A stretch of DNA of 64,000 nucleotides from NCBI GenBank assembly GCA_020226215.1, contig CM035232.1, positions 54,340,851 to 54,404,850 on the forward strand. Reading direction: 5' to 3'. The notes beneath the pieces were generated by a model. The model was not told the origin of the DNA and did not search any database. It was given only the letters and a program-made list of their open reading frames with translations. This DNA is from Sindora glabra (Eukaryota > Streptophyta > Magnoliopsida > Fabales > Fabaceae). Positions 1 to 13,260 of the stretch are shown piece after piece; within the stretch, counting starts at the first letter, position 1; each line of letters starts with the position of its first letter. The position numbers were made by a program, and so were the translations under genes.

Positions 1-1344
1 TATTTACAAGAAAATTTATAAAATATACTAATACCCCTATATGTCATTTTACACATAAATAATTAATTATAAACAGTTGATTTTACTAAATATTTTTATT
101 CAAATATCTAATGTAATCAATTAATCAAATCAACTAATACAATCAACTATCAATTAACAATTAATTGAATCAGCAGCTAATTGTCAAACATTCTCCTTGT
201 AAAAATCATTGTCATTGAGGATACTCTCGTGCTGGATGATTCTTTTCATGCTTGCACTGGATATGACACATTGTCAGTTGTACCTTAAGAATATGGCTTT
301 TGTAGCTGAGAAAGAGGGGTACGTTGATTGGTTAGCTATTATATTGGGGGGGTCCAACATTAAAGAATATTCTAGGATGGAGGAACCATAGGTTCTCTCA
401 GTATGTTGTTCATAATTTTAAATAGTAATCGGTTGTTCTCTTAGCGTTTATGTCTTTCTGCGAGGAAAGAGGATAGAGTACTTCTTCCCTCTCTAATGGG
501 TTTTACTCGTGGGTGTTCTAGGCAATGTCGTGGGTGTTCTATGCATAGATGTTAGTGCGTTCAAATTTGTGGATTTTTTAAAATACTTTTAAAAGTTTTA
601 TGAATTCATAGATCAAGTTTATGATTTTTTTAAATAATTTAAAATATAAAATAAAAATTATAAATTTAAAAATTAAATATTTCATATATTATTAATTCAC
701 ACCAATAATTTAAAATTAAATACATTATAATAAAAATTTATAATTTCATTAATCATAATAAAAAATAGGATTGAGGAAGATAAAGAAGAGAAAAAGAGTA
801 AGACGAAAACTATAAATTATTATTTTTTATATAGTACTCGGTGGATATAAGACTTTCTCAAACTCCTCGCTTGCGTGTAACATATTTTTAATTCGTAATG
901 CACTAATTATTTGACTAAGCGAATAAGGGATACAAACTGCCCGAAATTCTCTCAGAAATTTGAATAATTTGTTACTAATCCCCGCTAATTCTGGCCCTAA
1001 TCATGTCCTCTCCTATATATTGTTACATGAAAATTTAAAAAAGAAATCTTTCCATCCCCGCATTTGGCTGAATATTTTATGTATATTATAATATTTATTA
1101 CTTACAAAAGCCTAAAAAAAAAAGAGAAAAAAAACTTTGCATTAAAAGCATACTAAGTAACGAATCATATCATATTGAAAGGTAAAATAAAAATTTGAGT
1201 AATTTATTTAGAAATAAAATTATTCATTTTAAAATGATTTATTTAAATTAAATTTATTTAAAAAATAAAGAATTAAATTTAAAGGTGAATATTAAATTAA
1301 TTGAATAAAAATTTATATAGTATATTAATTTAATTTGCAGGAAA

Positions 1345-1349
<5 letters not shown>
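1..1349. other. AT-rich intergenic stretch, no gene seen
   Basis: No coding region is supported here. The short open frames lack homology that I recognise, codon structure or splice context. The sequence is strongly AT-rich with scattered oligo-A and oligo-T runs, as in plant intergenic DNA. Confidence 0.6.

Positions 1350-1430
<81 letters not shown>
1350..1430. repeat. (AT)n dinucleotide microsatellite, about 40 units
   Basis: An uninterrupted run of alternating A and T of about 80 bases. The 60-residue open frame across it (Ile-Tyr repeats) is an artefact of the repeat. Confidence 0.98.
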
Positions 1431-1434
<4 letters not shown>

Positions 1435-4400
1435 TTATATCTATAGAAACCATTCACTTCATTTACAGGGATCATAGATCCAACGAATTTAACCGCTTTA
1501 AATTTATATTTAAATGAATTCATCTTTCATGAATTTTAACCTATATTTTTTCTTGCAAACTCGTGGACTCACAGACTTATTTACAAATGTAAATCTGTTT
1601 CAACGATTCTATTTGCAGTGAAGAATAGGATCCCTGCGTTTGCGACTTCGCAGGGAAGAAAATAGACGAATAAGATAATAAAAGAAAGAAATTCACTCAG
1701 TGAAACGACTAATTTTAACGAAGGAAAAATAAATAAATAAAAACGCTAATCACGGGTCAAAGTGCTTAGGAAATCGACCCAGCAAATCATGCAATTTTTG
1801 TCAAGTTGGATGAAAATTTCATAAAAGTCATATATTCGATTAATAATGTTTCGGAAAATTGACGGTTTGTTTGCTATTTTTAAAAATATTTTTTTATTTT
1901 TGAAAATTAGATAAATTATTTTAAAATATATTTTAAGAAACAGTTATTTTAAATATGTAATTTAAAAATAGAAAAAACAAGAGTAAATTTTTTATATTTT
2001 CTTAACTTAATCTTTTATTTTAAATGTCAGTTTTGTAAATAAATAAAATATTTTTTATTTTTATCTAAATACTCTTTATTTTTTATTTTATTTAAATTTA
2101 AAAATAATTTTAAATAATAAAAAATAGTTTTAAAAGGTTATTTTTTAGAATGATTTTAAAAAAATGAAAATACATTCAAACAAATTCTTAACACTTTTTA
2201 GAATTTAAAAATAAGATGAATGAGAATTTCATTAAAGTCATATATTCAATTAAAATAACAAAAAAAAACCATTTGACTTTAAAAATACATGTAATTTCTA
2301 TTAAATTTTCATTAAAATATAAGTGCTTTTTTTTTGGTAAAGTTAAGTACTTATTTGATATAATGATTAAAAAATACAATTAGTGATTATAAGTCAAATA
2401 ATTGATTATTTTTTTCTAAGACATCGTTAAAGTATTAAAATGACATATAAATTATTGATAAACTATCACAAAAATTGATATAAATTTAGATAATAGTCAC
2501 TACAAAAAAAAATTTGATATTGTAAGTTCCTTACCTTTATAAATATTATTCATTTTTCTTCAATTTTAATTCATTGGACTTCTCATGAATGCCATTCATT
2601 TTGTGAACTTTAATTTTATTCATTTATACTTCTTTATAAATAACATTTATTTAAAAATTTTTAGTTTTAGAGGAAATATCATCATATTAGACATTAGTTA
2701 GTTTTAGAACTAACATTTTTATATTACCTATTTCTTCAACAAAGACTTTTTGATTGTCTTCAAATTTTTGTTATGTAAAGAACCAATGCTGTAAGCATAA
2801 TTAACAAGTGCCTTAATATTGCAAATTGTTTTCATATAAGTTTCACAATCTATTTGAGTAAAAATCATGATTATGAAAAGAAAGTTATTTTTAAACTAAT
2901 TTAAAAAAGAAAGTTATATTTATTTTGATATGTCTTATTTTTATCAATCTACCTAAGCCAAATGCCAATTATAGTAATTTTTAATATAAAAATAACTTAT
3001 AGATGAGTAAAGAGAAACGATTCTAAAAATCTATATAATTACTCTGTTAATAATAAAAGTACAAATAGATGAGTAAAGAAAAATAATATCTATAAATTTA
3101 TACACTATAACTATACTAAATTATCAATAAATAAAAATTACACGTCTACATGAATACAAAAAAATAATAGCAAAATACTATGTATCAAAATTTTCATAGT
3201 CAATGTAAACTCCAATTTGTTGCTCAAATTTTTCTAGTTTATCAACTTTGGAGATATGAAAGTGGAGTGAAAATATAAAAGAACCATATATCAAATTTTC
3301 ATTTACTAACTCTTCCATTTTACTTTTACTCTATGTGAAATGAAGAAGTATCTGATGGAGCCAAAGGTAAGATTTTCCTATTGTACATTTTCTCATGAAA
3401 GTGGAATGAGAGAATAGCAAAAATACAATATATCAAAATCGTTATACTCAATGCAAATTCTAGCTTATTATTTATTTATTTTTTACCTTATTCATGAGAG
3501 TATATTAGATATTTTAAGGATGAAAGTATTAGATTGTCGGATAAAGATTAAGAGAATATTGTAAAGTGAAATGTCAAAATTGTTTAATATGTAAAAAGAG
3601 AGTTAGAATGATAATTTATAAGAAGATAATAACTATTAGTTCTTAAATAAAATTGACGTCCTATGTATTTGTTGTTTCCAATGTACCTTTTCAAATGTCT
3701 TTTGAACGTTAGTTCTTAAATAAAATTAATATCCTATGCATTTGAGGTTTATAATATAACTTTTAAAATATTTTTTAGACAACAATTATTAAATAAAGTT
3801 AATGCCATATCATTTCTTATTTCCAATATCACTTCTGAAATGCCTTTTTAATAAGAATTAAATAAAAAAAATGATAGTCTAAGTTTTTGCACAATGTTTA
3901 GGCGATGGTTGTTTTATTGTACGTCATTGCAAGTTTTTATTTAATTTTAAAAATGTCATCATATCAATATAGACATCAATTTTACCTTCTATCGATGTTT
4001 ATCCATCGACATGGAATTGCAATTCTGTAATAGTAAATAAGAGGCATTGGTTATTAGTTAAAATAAATTCTCCATCCATTCATCTCGTTATTAGGGACAC
4101 CATTGTACCTTTCCTCCCTAACAACAAAGTTCAAATGGAGAAAGTGTTGAGGGAGCTCGTAGAAAAACAAATAAGGTTATTCTTTATGGAAATCCAAATC
4201 ATGAGTAATGTTGTAGGCACAAATACAATGAATCTTCATCCACTCCTACCAAAGAATCAAGGCCAGACAATGTTAAAGGTCCAAAGTATGATAAATGGGT
4301 GCCTCCTCCCTTTCTTTTGATAATAGCAAAGACATTTTTAGAGTATTCTAATCAAGGTCATCCTAGTCACCTAGTTTATGACTTGTTGCATGAAGTTTGT

Positions 4401-7400
4401 AACCTAAAAAGGCAATCATTACTCGCTATCTTCTTTTTCTTCTTATCTATTACTTTGAGCTTGTAAACTCATAGACACTATTTGGGACCAGGTTTATTAC
4501 CTCACAACTAGTTTTAGTATTTGCCATTGATTAATTCATAAGATTTTTTAAACAGTCAAACAATAATCCAAACATCATTAAATAACTTACTTTAAACAAA
4601 CTCCTTCACTAACATAAATAGCCATTATATGATCTATCAAAATGGTACTGGTGATATATGATACTAAGTTCACTATACAATTGATATAGTTTCGGTCAAC
4701 CCCTACTTTTACAACATAAAGATATAGCCTAATAAACCAAGACTAAGGCCTTATCCCATTAGGAAAACCTAGATCATGCTTTAATAACACTTTTGTCATG
4801 ACTTAACTTTAATTATGACCTTTGTGAAACTAACTTACCTAGTTTGCACTAGTCTAATATACATACCTTATTTATGCACTAAAGCATATATAAGTTATTA
4901 AGGAAAATAATCATACATCCAGGGGAAATTAATAAGATTTCATTTATCAAAATGATTCAATAACAAAAGGAATTAGGCTTGCCTATAATCTATTCAAGCT
5001 ATTAAAAGGAATATGTTTCAATCCTTCTACTCTTTACCTTATATAAACTAAGGCCTAAAATATTTACCTATCTCAAAATATTCATTTACTACTTATAGCC
5101 ATACTAAATAAGTTTCCAAAAGTCTAGTTTTAATGTGGTGGTATGGGAGGCTCAACTTAAGAATTTGTAAAATAAAAACACAAAAGGGTAAGTTTGGAGA
5201 TTAATGTGAAAACATTCAAGCAAAATAAAATTTAGAAACTAAGTATAAGCTTACCAACTAGATTTACACTCCTTTATATCTAAGTGATTTAATTACACAT
5301 TTTATAACATAAATTCTCACCAATGTTGATATATTAACTATACGATTATCTGAACTTAAAGGTATTGTTACTCAAATATATCCATATCATATAAGATATA
5401 AGGATAACACATAAATGAAAGCAAGTAAATCTCCTTAAAACTCTTATTAATCCTTATCTCTTACATACTTATCCTTATTCTTCCAAGTTTACCTTATCCT
5501 TCATAAGCCATTACTAGATTATGTCTTCAAGTATCATGTACAACACCTTACTCCTATCAAAAATTTCATAGAACACATCACATTTAATCTCTATTATAGC
5601 TCATAATTTCATTATAACATTTCTATGCCTCTTTACACATCATTACATTTCATTTTTATCATCAGACATTATATAATAAACATACATAATATCATATAAC
5701 ACTTGATTCATTAAACCTCTTCATGTTATAAAACCTAAAAATTTAGAAAGTGTAATTAACAATGTAGTTGACTATGCAACAACAAAGTGGGAGCACAATC
5801 AATTAAAAGAGGTATAAAAGGTGAAATTCATACTAGGTAATTAACTATGAACCCTTTAAAAATGGGTTATACTTGATTATGTTGTTGATTGTAGACATTT
5901 AAAGAGTTAAAGTCCACTTAGATAGTTAACTATATACTTAATTATGACTATCTAAAGAATAAGCTCTTTATCTATAATCGACTATAAGCCTCCTAAGGTT
6001 AAAAATTTCAATAAGTAGTTAACTATGTAGTCAATTAAGATCTTGTTAAGTGCAATTCTCAAGTTATGATCGATCATTGCTTTAATTTTTGTAGATTTCA
6101 ATATAATTTTTATTGTTCACGCTACATAAATTCAATCCAAATGCATTTATGAGACCTTTAACCATATTCTAAACATCATAACTTATTAATAGAATGATAT
6201 TTACACTAAGATCAACAAAGATTTCAAATCAAACATGTACTCATTTAAAACCTAGAAATCTTAACCTAAGCAAATTCAATCAAATATTTCAAATAAAGCT
6301 AAAATATTCATTCACCTAGTACAAAGGAAATGTTGGAAGGATGAAAGTAAGGGTTATTGGTTACTAAACATCTAAAATCATTAAATTGAGATTAGGGTTC
6401 ATATTTTCATTTTAAAGCTAAAATATGAAATCTCTTCAAATCCAAAGAAAATGAAAAAGGATTTAGCCATGATGGAAATCTTACCTCATTTGTATGAAGG
6501 ATTTGATGAGGGTTAGACCTTTTTAACTTGATTAGGGAAGAAGATGAGCAAGAAGAAGTAGAGAGGAAGGTAAGGAAATGATGGTGTTTTAGGGACTTAA
6601 GGAGTTGTGAGAAATCAGGAAGTTGGCTAATTATTTGGTGGAAAAGTGGAATTAAGGGCATGGCAAAATGGAAAAAGAAGTCTAAATCTTCTACATATTC
6701 AAATACTTACCTCTAAACATTTTTTACCCCTAAACATTTCATTCATCCTATTTTTTCTTAACTAATTCACACAAAATCCTTATTTAAATTCCATTCTTAC
6801 TAATTAATTCTTTATTTTCTAGTATCTTATCCACATTTTCTTATTATAATTTATATGTTCTACATAAAATTTCATTTTAAGTATTGTTGTCAAAATTAAT
6901 TAATTATTTTGTGCCTAAAATAAATTTTAAAATTTTAAGGAATTTATCTATAAGAATTCAATTTTTTTTTAAAGAAAATTAATATCTAGCCCTCCAAAAT
7001 TTAAAGACTTCTCATTCAAATCCTCAATAAATTTTAACCCTTCCAAACTTTTTGTTCTAACTTTGCCCCTGTGTGAGAGAAAGAGTAATAAATCATGACA
7101 ATCAAATTTTATTTTAAAAGATTAGGATTGAAATATAAAATTATAAAATTTTTTAAAGTGATAATATGACATTTAATTATGTTTTAATTTTGACCATCAA
7201 ATGCAAGTTCTTATTTCTATAGTTAGATTACAATAATCAATTCAAGCATATAAAATTTAGCAAGTACCATATATAATATCCTAAAAGTATTATATACTAT
7301 TTACAAGTATCATAAACATAGTCAAATATTATTAAATAAAATTTTAAAAAGCATAACATTAAAGGAGAAAACTTGGGTGAAGTTTCATAAGAATTTGCTA

Positions 7401-9107
7401 TAAAGTCTCCCATCGTAATTTTATATATGTATTACTTTTTTAATCTACCAATAATAATTACAACTTATAAAATATAATTATTAATTAATTACTCAATTGG
7501 TTGAAAATTAAATATTCATGTAAAATTATGATTGAACACTTCATTGCAAATATTTATGGAACTTCACCTAAATTTTTTCTTAAATTAAAATATAGTTGAG
7601 AATGTAAGAAAAATCTTTTTAAATTTAAACTTGTAAGAGCTGTATAATGTATGATAGGAATGTGATAGAGATTGTATGATTTTTTTTAATTTTAACATTT
7701 ATGGCTTATAAATTTATTTTAATATTATTCTTTCGTCACTTGTCTTTCCCCGTAAAATGGATAATCTTATTAAAAAATTGTCATATAAAGGAGATTTTTG
7801 AATAAATTATACAATTTATATAAAAGCTTCAAATTAACTACAAGTTCTAATTATGTAATTTATTCTATACTATTAAATTAAATTTTATATAATGTGTCAA
7901 ACATATCTAATGAGAATAATATTAACAAGAATTTCAAAAATAATTTTTCATTCACCTATGGTATTTTCACATTCTTTTGAAATAACGTTATTGTGATTTT
8001 TTTAGATTTATTCTGTAATTATTTTAGAGATTCATAATTTTGTGAATCTTACATTTTATTTACTCATTAAAGAAAAATCTATCTTGCATTTATTTCTTTT
8101 AACAGGAAGTATGAGTTCCATAAAAGATATATATTTATTTTATAAGAGGACACAAAAGTTAGGATCAGGCAGAGGAGACCTTAATTTTAAACAACCACAA
8201 ATTTTTTGTAGATATTTTAGTAAAATGAGTTTAATAACAAAAAGTAATTTAATTTATAAGAATTACTTTCAAGATATATTCCAGAAATATATAAAAATAA
8301 TTCCCTTTAAATTATTAAAAAGTAAAAATTGTTTGAATTCATAATGTAATTAACGAAATCCTAATCCTAGTCAGGCCAAACAACGTAATCCTGCATAACC
8401 TCACTAATTGTTTTTACCAAAAAAGGAAAAAGGACCGAAAAGAATCTCACTAATTGCAGCGAGATTATGCAGCTTGTATTTGACCCGAATCTCACTCATA
8501 ATATTTTCTTTATTTCTTTTTATTTATCAAATTTTTTTAAAAAATATTATTTTTATTTATTTATTTTAAAATTTTAATAAAATATTAAATATTATTTCTC
8601 AATTTCATCTTTTTTATTAATAAATATTTTATTATTTTACTTTTTATTAATTTATTTATATTTATTTTATCATATTTTTTATTTTTAATTATCATAAATT
8701 TTATATATAAAAATAAATAAATGAAATTATATTTTTAATATTTATGAAATTGATTAGTTGCGACTGATTTAAAAAAATAAAGAAAGTATCAACGGTCAGA
8801 GAATAATTAATTAAAATAAGTTAGTCCTAACAATAAAATACGCAATGAAGATTATTATAGAATTTTCCAGCTCCAACTAAAAACAGGAAGAAAAAAAAAA
8901 AAAGAAGGGAAAAACTTTATTTTTTTCTTTATATTTTATTATGTAAATTAGTTTTTCAGTTTCTGGGTTTTTCTTAATCAAGGGTTTTTGTTTCAGTCAT
9001 TTAGTTTTTTTTAACTCGTTAGTTATTTGTGTTTTGGTTTGGATCCGGGTGGGTTGTTTCACTTTGTAACGACTAATTTTCAGTCGTTATCCTCGAAAAA
9101 TTTTCAT
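1431..9107. other. Long AT-rich intergenic region, no gene recognised
   Basis: I find no supported gene. At about 5,760-6,030 there are several loose copies of a TAGTTAACTA-like motif, of a kind often seen in decayed LTR retrotransposons, but no LTR pair or retroelement domain is readable. A conceptual frame near 4,255-4,310 reads GPKYDKWVPPPF, which looks protein-like, but it is isolated and I do not recognise it. The minus-strand frame at 6,407-6,661 and the plus-strand frame at 8,042-8,344 have no supporting evidence. Confidence 0.5.
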
Positions 9108-9114
9108 TATAAAT
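9108..9114 (+). promoter_or_regulatory. Candidate TATA box of the 92-residue protein gene
   Basis: TATAAAT lies about 300 bases upstream of the ATG at 9,412. The DNA between is less AT-rich than the flanks, as expected of a 5' untranslated leader. The placement is inferred from sequence only. Confidence 0.35.
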
Positions 9115-9411
9115 TTTCCATCATGATCCAGAAAAGTTTCATTCTTTTCAACACAGATTCTCTCAAAGCTAACGCTTAATCCGGGTTAGATTTTTGCCAT
9201 TTTTTCCTCGTTTTCTCAGTATGACAAAGACGTTAACCACGGCGAAACAGTAACTGAGAGTTGGAAGCATCAAAATTCAAAACGTTTAGACAACTGGCTG
9301 CTGTGAATTTTCTTTAAAATCCAAACTTTAATCTGAATATTCAATTGGGTTCTGTGTTCCTCGGTTAGTTTCCGCTGGTTCTGATCATCGGAGCCTGAAT
9401 TGTGTTTGTTG

Positions 9412-12400
9412 ATGGATACGGATGCTAAGGACGCCAACGGCTTCATGAATAAGTCTTTGGCTTCTTCGGATGATCAGAAGGTTGAAGATAATTGCAATGA
9501 AGAAGATGACAGTGAAACCAGTTCTTTGTTGGAGAAAAGAAGAGGAGGAATTTCCAGGAAATCCGGTAAGGTACGGGGGAAAGTGCAGTGGAACGACAAG
9601 AATGGCAAAAAACTTGCTGAGGTTCTGGAATTCATACCAAGGTACTTTTTCTGCTATGCTTCTAGTCATTTTTAATGTATAGAAACGGATAAGGCTAAGA
9701 ATTGTTTAACTGCCTGTTTGGTTGTCGTTATTTGATTTTATTTCCGACTTGTTTTTAATCTTGTTAACCACCTGTTATGACTAGAAAATCATTTATGTAT
9801 ACCAGTTCAGTTGCACATACTGCTACAAGAGAAAAAGGTTATATATATTGCTTTTCCTATGTTAATACAAGTGAGTGAATTCAGATAGTATATACACTTA
9901 TATTGTGTGGAGTAGCAATGAAGTCTGTTAATCAACTTCTTTACTAGATAAGTTTTCTTTCTGTGTAAGCTGATTAAGCCTGGAAACTTTCTTGCTTATC
10001 ATCACGTCCATTGCATCTTTTGAGCTAAGCTAGAGTTAGCTCCGGTTAGAGCATACAGATATTATTTTTGGGTAATAACAGGAGTGGCAAGTCATTTAAT
10101 ACATATGCAACATCTCAGGCTAAAACCCAAGACACTTAGGCGGGAAAAAACTCCAAAGAAAGCATTTGGTGTTGTTGTTGTGCCACTAAGGGTGCTGGCA
10201 CCACTAAGCTGGAATTAGCTCTGGTTAGAGCGTGCAGATATAGTTGTGATGATAGTGTCATTCAAATTTAAACCTAATTTAATTCTATGAATGTCAGAAT
10301 CAAAATAAGATAAAATGATAAGTTGCTTTTGAAGTAGGAAACTCATTGCGCTGGAATGCGGGATTGCATAGTTTTGTAATCCATTGATGAGCTTTGTAGT
10401 TGTGACATGATAATCATTAGCAGATGCTTGTTATGTGTCTTTATAGTTCATTGAAACAGTGTACTCTTCTTCTCCGTCAGCTTCATATCCTTTAAACTAT
10501 GCTTTCAGCCTAGGGATATATTTCTAGTTAGACTGAAGAGCAATCCTAATGATCATCAGTTGTAAAAAATCACCTTAATTTTAGGCAAGCATCAGAAACC
10601 AAGGAAATTCTGCCTAAAGTGGCACTTTGATGCATGGAATTTACGAGGTTGGCATGATAGATTTTGAAGAGTTTGTAGCACTCATCCGATGGAATAATGT
10701 GTGACATGATAGTCTTTGGGAGATGCTTTGTTTATGTGGCTTTAGGAGTTCTTCAAAGTAGCATACTCTTAGTTTTTTTTTTTTCCTTCTTTATTTTTTT
10801 TTCTCCTCCTCTGAATTCATTTCTTGCAATTTACCCCTTGATATCATAACTCAATTGATAATTAATAGTAAAAGCTTCTCTCACAAGTTAGCCCTCAATG
10901 CCATATCTTGTCTTCGAGTTGGCACTGCATCTGACCTTGCCAACATAAAAATAAGCATAATTTTCCCCTACTTTTTACCTACTTGTTTTCTCTGGGGTAG
11001 TATGGTTTATTTATGTGCGATCTTTGTGGTATTTTTTTAAATGACATTTTTCAGTGGTCTCTGAGACAAATTTTGAAATAGGATTGCAGGGCAATTGACA
11101 ACTTACCCATTGGCTTTGGCACTGTATATTCCCAAAATGGGTAGTATACTATTAGTTCAAGTGAATTGAATAATAGACACCTGTTGCACCCTGTCTTCTT
11201 TTTTAAGGCCTATCTGAAAAAGAATCAGTACTTTTTGGTCTTGAATATCTGAAGAGAGCTTCTTGAATTTGATAACTAGTGCTCCTTTTGTTTTTCATTG
11301 AAGGGTATCATGTCCTCTATTAAGTGCTAGTACTGTCTCTTATCTTCTAAGAAATGTCTTTTGTCATCACAGTAACCAAAAACAAAATGTAGTGTATATA
11401 CTAACCATATGTTTAAAAAAGATTGAATGACTCGGGAGTTGGAAAGTAGGAACGAATTGAATTGTTAGACTTTGTAGAGGTTTGTTGAACACCTGTCAGG
11501 TGATGCCTTAAGCCCAACGTTTTCAGGATTTACAGGAATTTTGTATAGACCTACCATTTTTTTTTTTAATCAAACTCCCCTGATGCTTGCAAGGTTAGAT
11601 CTTATCACAGGAAGACCTTTTAGTGTTCTGAAGTTCTCACTCATTTGCTTCTAAAATAAGGTATTGACTGGGATAGGTGATAGGTCACCTTTTACAAGTA
11701 TGTTTGTTAAATGCTATCAGCTACCTCAAACATATTTTCCTAACTATTAGGTTTTGTGCACTTTGATCAGAATGTTTTTGTATAATTATTGGTCATTAGC
11801 CTCTGTCAGTAGTGATCACTTGTTGATTAGGACTGGGACATCTTGCTTTTCTTCTTATCTCTAATCCTCAGTTATTTGAAAGTGAATGCATTTATTGAGA
11901 TTTTTATGTGGTTGCCTGTTTATTTTTATCCTCATCATTTTTCAATCATGGATTTGATTATTTGACTAGGTGTATTCCATGGATCTGATACTTGACAAGA
12001 TTTATTCCTTCTATCTTTATGAGTTCCGGGTCAATTTTTAATTTATTTCTTAGGCAATTACAGTTTCCGGTACGTGATTCTTTTTTGTTTTGCTAGTGTA
12101 TATATTTTCTTTCACAGTCTTGGATTATCAAGAAAAATGAGATAAAATGAATTTTAGAGGAAAATGTCCAAATATCCTCCCACTGTTATATTAAAAGGAT
12201 CCTGTGAGAATAACCGTAATCCACACTTGCCTTTGACCCCCTGATATCTTTTACATGTGCAATAAATATTGTGGAGAACTGGCTACAAGTTTTTCTGTTA
12301 AGTATAAAACTTGTGGTCGATTAATGTAGAGAAGTGATACTCTGACTTGTGACAATAGATCTTCACTCAAACTTGTGGAATAAATCATGGCATATCAATT

Positions 12401-13260
12401 TGTGAAAGGTCTAAAATGAGCATTAGTTTTGACTGTAACATAAGTTTTGTCCTGTTCCATTTTTTTTAATGTCCCAAAATTTTTTCCCTTTAACAATACC
12501 AATTTATCAAATTTGATTCTTCCATGGTGACCAATCCTTTCAATTGTACAGAAAAGAGTTATTTTCAATGTAAATTGCTGGTATGATACTTGAGATTTTC
12601 TTTCAATAAGTAGGCCGGCAATCAATTTGTCTTCTCAAAATACTGTTTGAAGTTAGAAATGATTAGTTGTGCTAGAAGCTGGGAATGTACTATTGGAAAT
12701 AGTTCATTTTATGAGGTTCCTGGTTTAAATGAAAATAAATAGTAATAATAATGTCAAGACCCCAAGATGATGATGATCTTATGTTATTATAAGAGCTATA
12801 GGAAAATGTGATAGAGAAGCACGGTTGTGATGGATAGTAGATTTTAACAGACAATGTAGTCATTTTTCTGTTAACTATGTTGTTATTTTGTTGCAGCTAA
12901 AGAACATAGGATAAAATCAGACTCATTATTGTGTTCTTCTTCTTCTTTTTCAATTAATGTTTTGAAGAAATTATGTAATATTATTTTCAAGGTTTGGATA
13001 GTAGTATGTTGATAGATCTGAGATGAAAATGAAAAGAAAAAGGAGCAAAGAGAAGAGAAGAGAAAATCAACATAAAGATTTCTTCTGCCCCACAAAGAAT
13101 GCAAGTTAAACATTTGCTAATAAATATTAATATGACAAACAATCCTAGATTTGTGATAAGGTTAATATCCTCTAACATCCGATCTCTCAACTGTTTCTGC
13201 GGTGATGCCAGTGACTCGGAAGATGATGACTCAGATTATTGTATCTGTACAATAATGTAG
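9412..13260 (+). CDS. Small acidic plant protein with CaaX-like C-terminus (two exons)
   Basis: The predicted protein has 92 residues. Exon 1 is 9,412-9,641. It starts at the first ATG in this frame and ends at a CAAG|GTACTT donor in phase 2. Exon 2 is 13,212-13,260, after a pyrimidine-rich acceptor ending GATGCCAG. The joined frame is open and ends in TAG. The N-terminal half is acidic (Asp/Glu/Ser-rich, residues 1-40). A basic patch follows (EKRRGGISRKSGKVRGK, about 41-57), then WNDKNGKKLAEVLEF (60-74), then an acidic tail DSEDDDSDYCICTIM. The last four residues, Cys-Thr-Ile-Met, fit a CaaX prenylation box, with a second Cys two residues earlier. I recall small plant proteins of unknown function with a KLAEVLEF-like core and a CICTIM end, but cannot give a name. 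Membrane attachment by prenylation is inference. The intron is about 3.57 kb. This is the only apparently intact host gene in the window. Confidence 0.75.
10020..10770. repeat. Two pairs of diverged short direct repeats inside the intron
   Basis: A segment of about 40 bases containing TTAGCTC(C/T)GGTTAGAGC occurs near 10,035 and again near 10,208. A second pair sharing GTGACATGATA followed by GAGATGCTT or CAGATGCTT-like text lies near 10,402 and 10,701. They suggest old local duplications. No gene is seen in the intron. Confidence 0.4.

Noticed and set aside
1335..1517. Ile-Tyr repeat open frame
   Set aside because: Produced by the (AT)n microsatellite.
4135..4320. 61-codon open frame and a neighbouring frame reading GPKYDKWVPPPF
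   Set aside because: Some protein-like look, but isolated, unrecognised and without splice sites; not enough to call a gene.
8042..8344. 100-codon open frame
   Set aside because: It begins with a non-ATG codon in AT-rich DNA and has no recognisable motif, leader or splice context.
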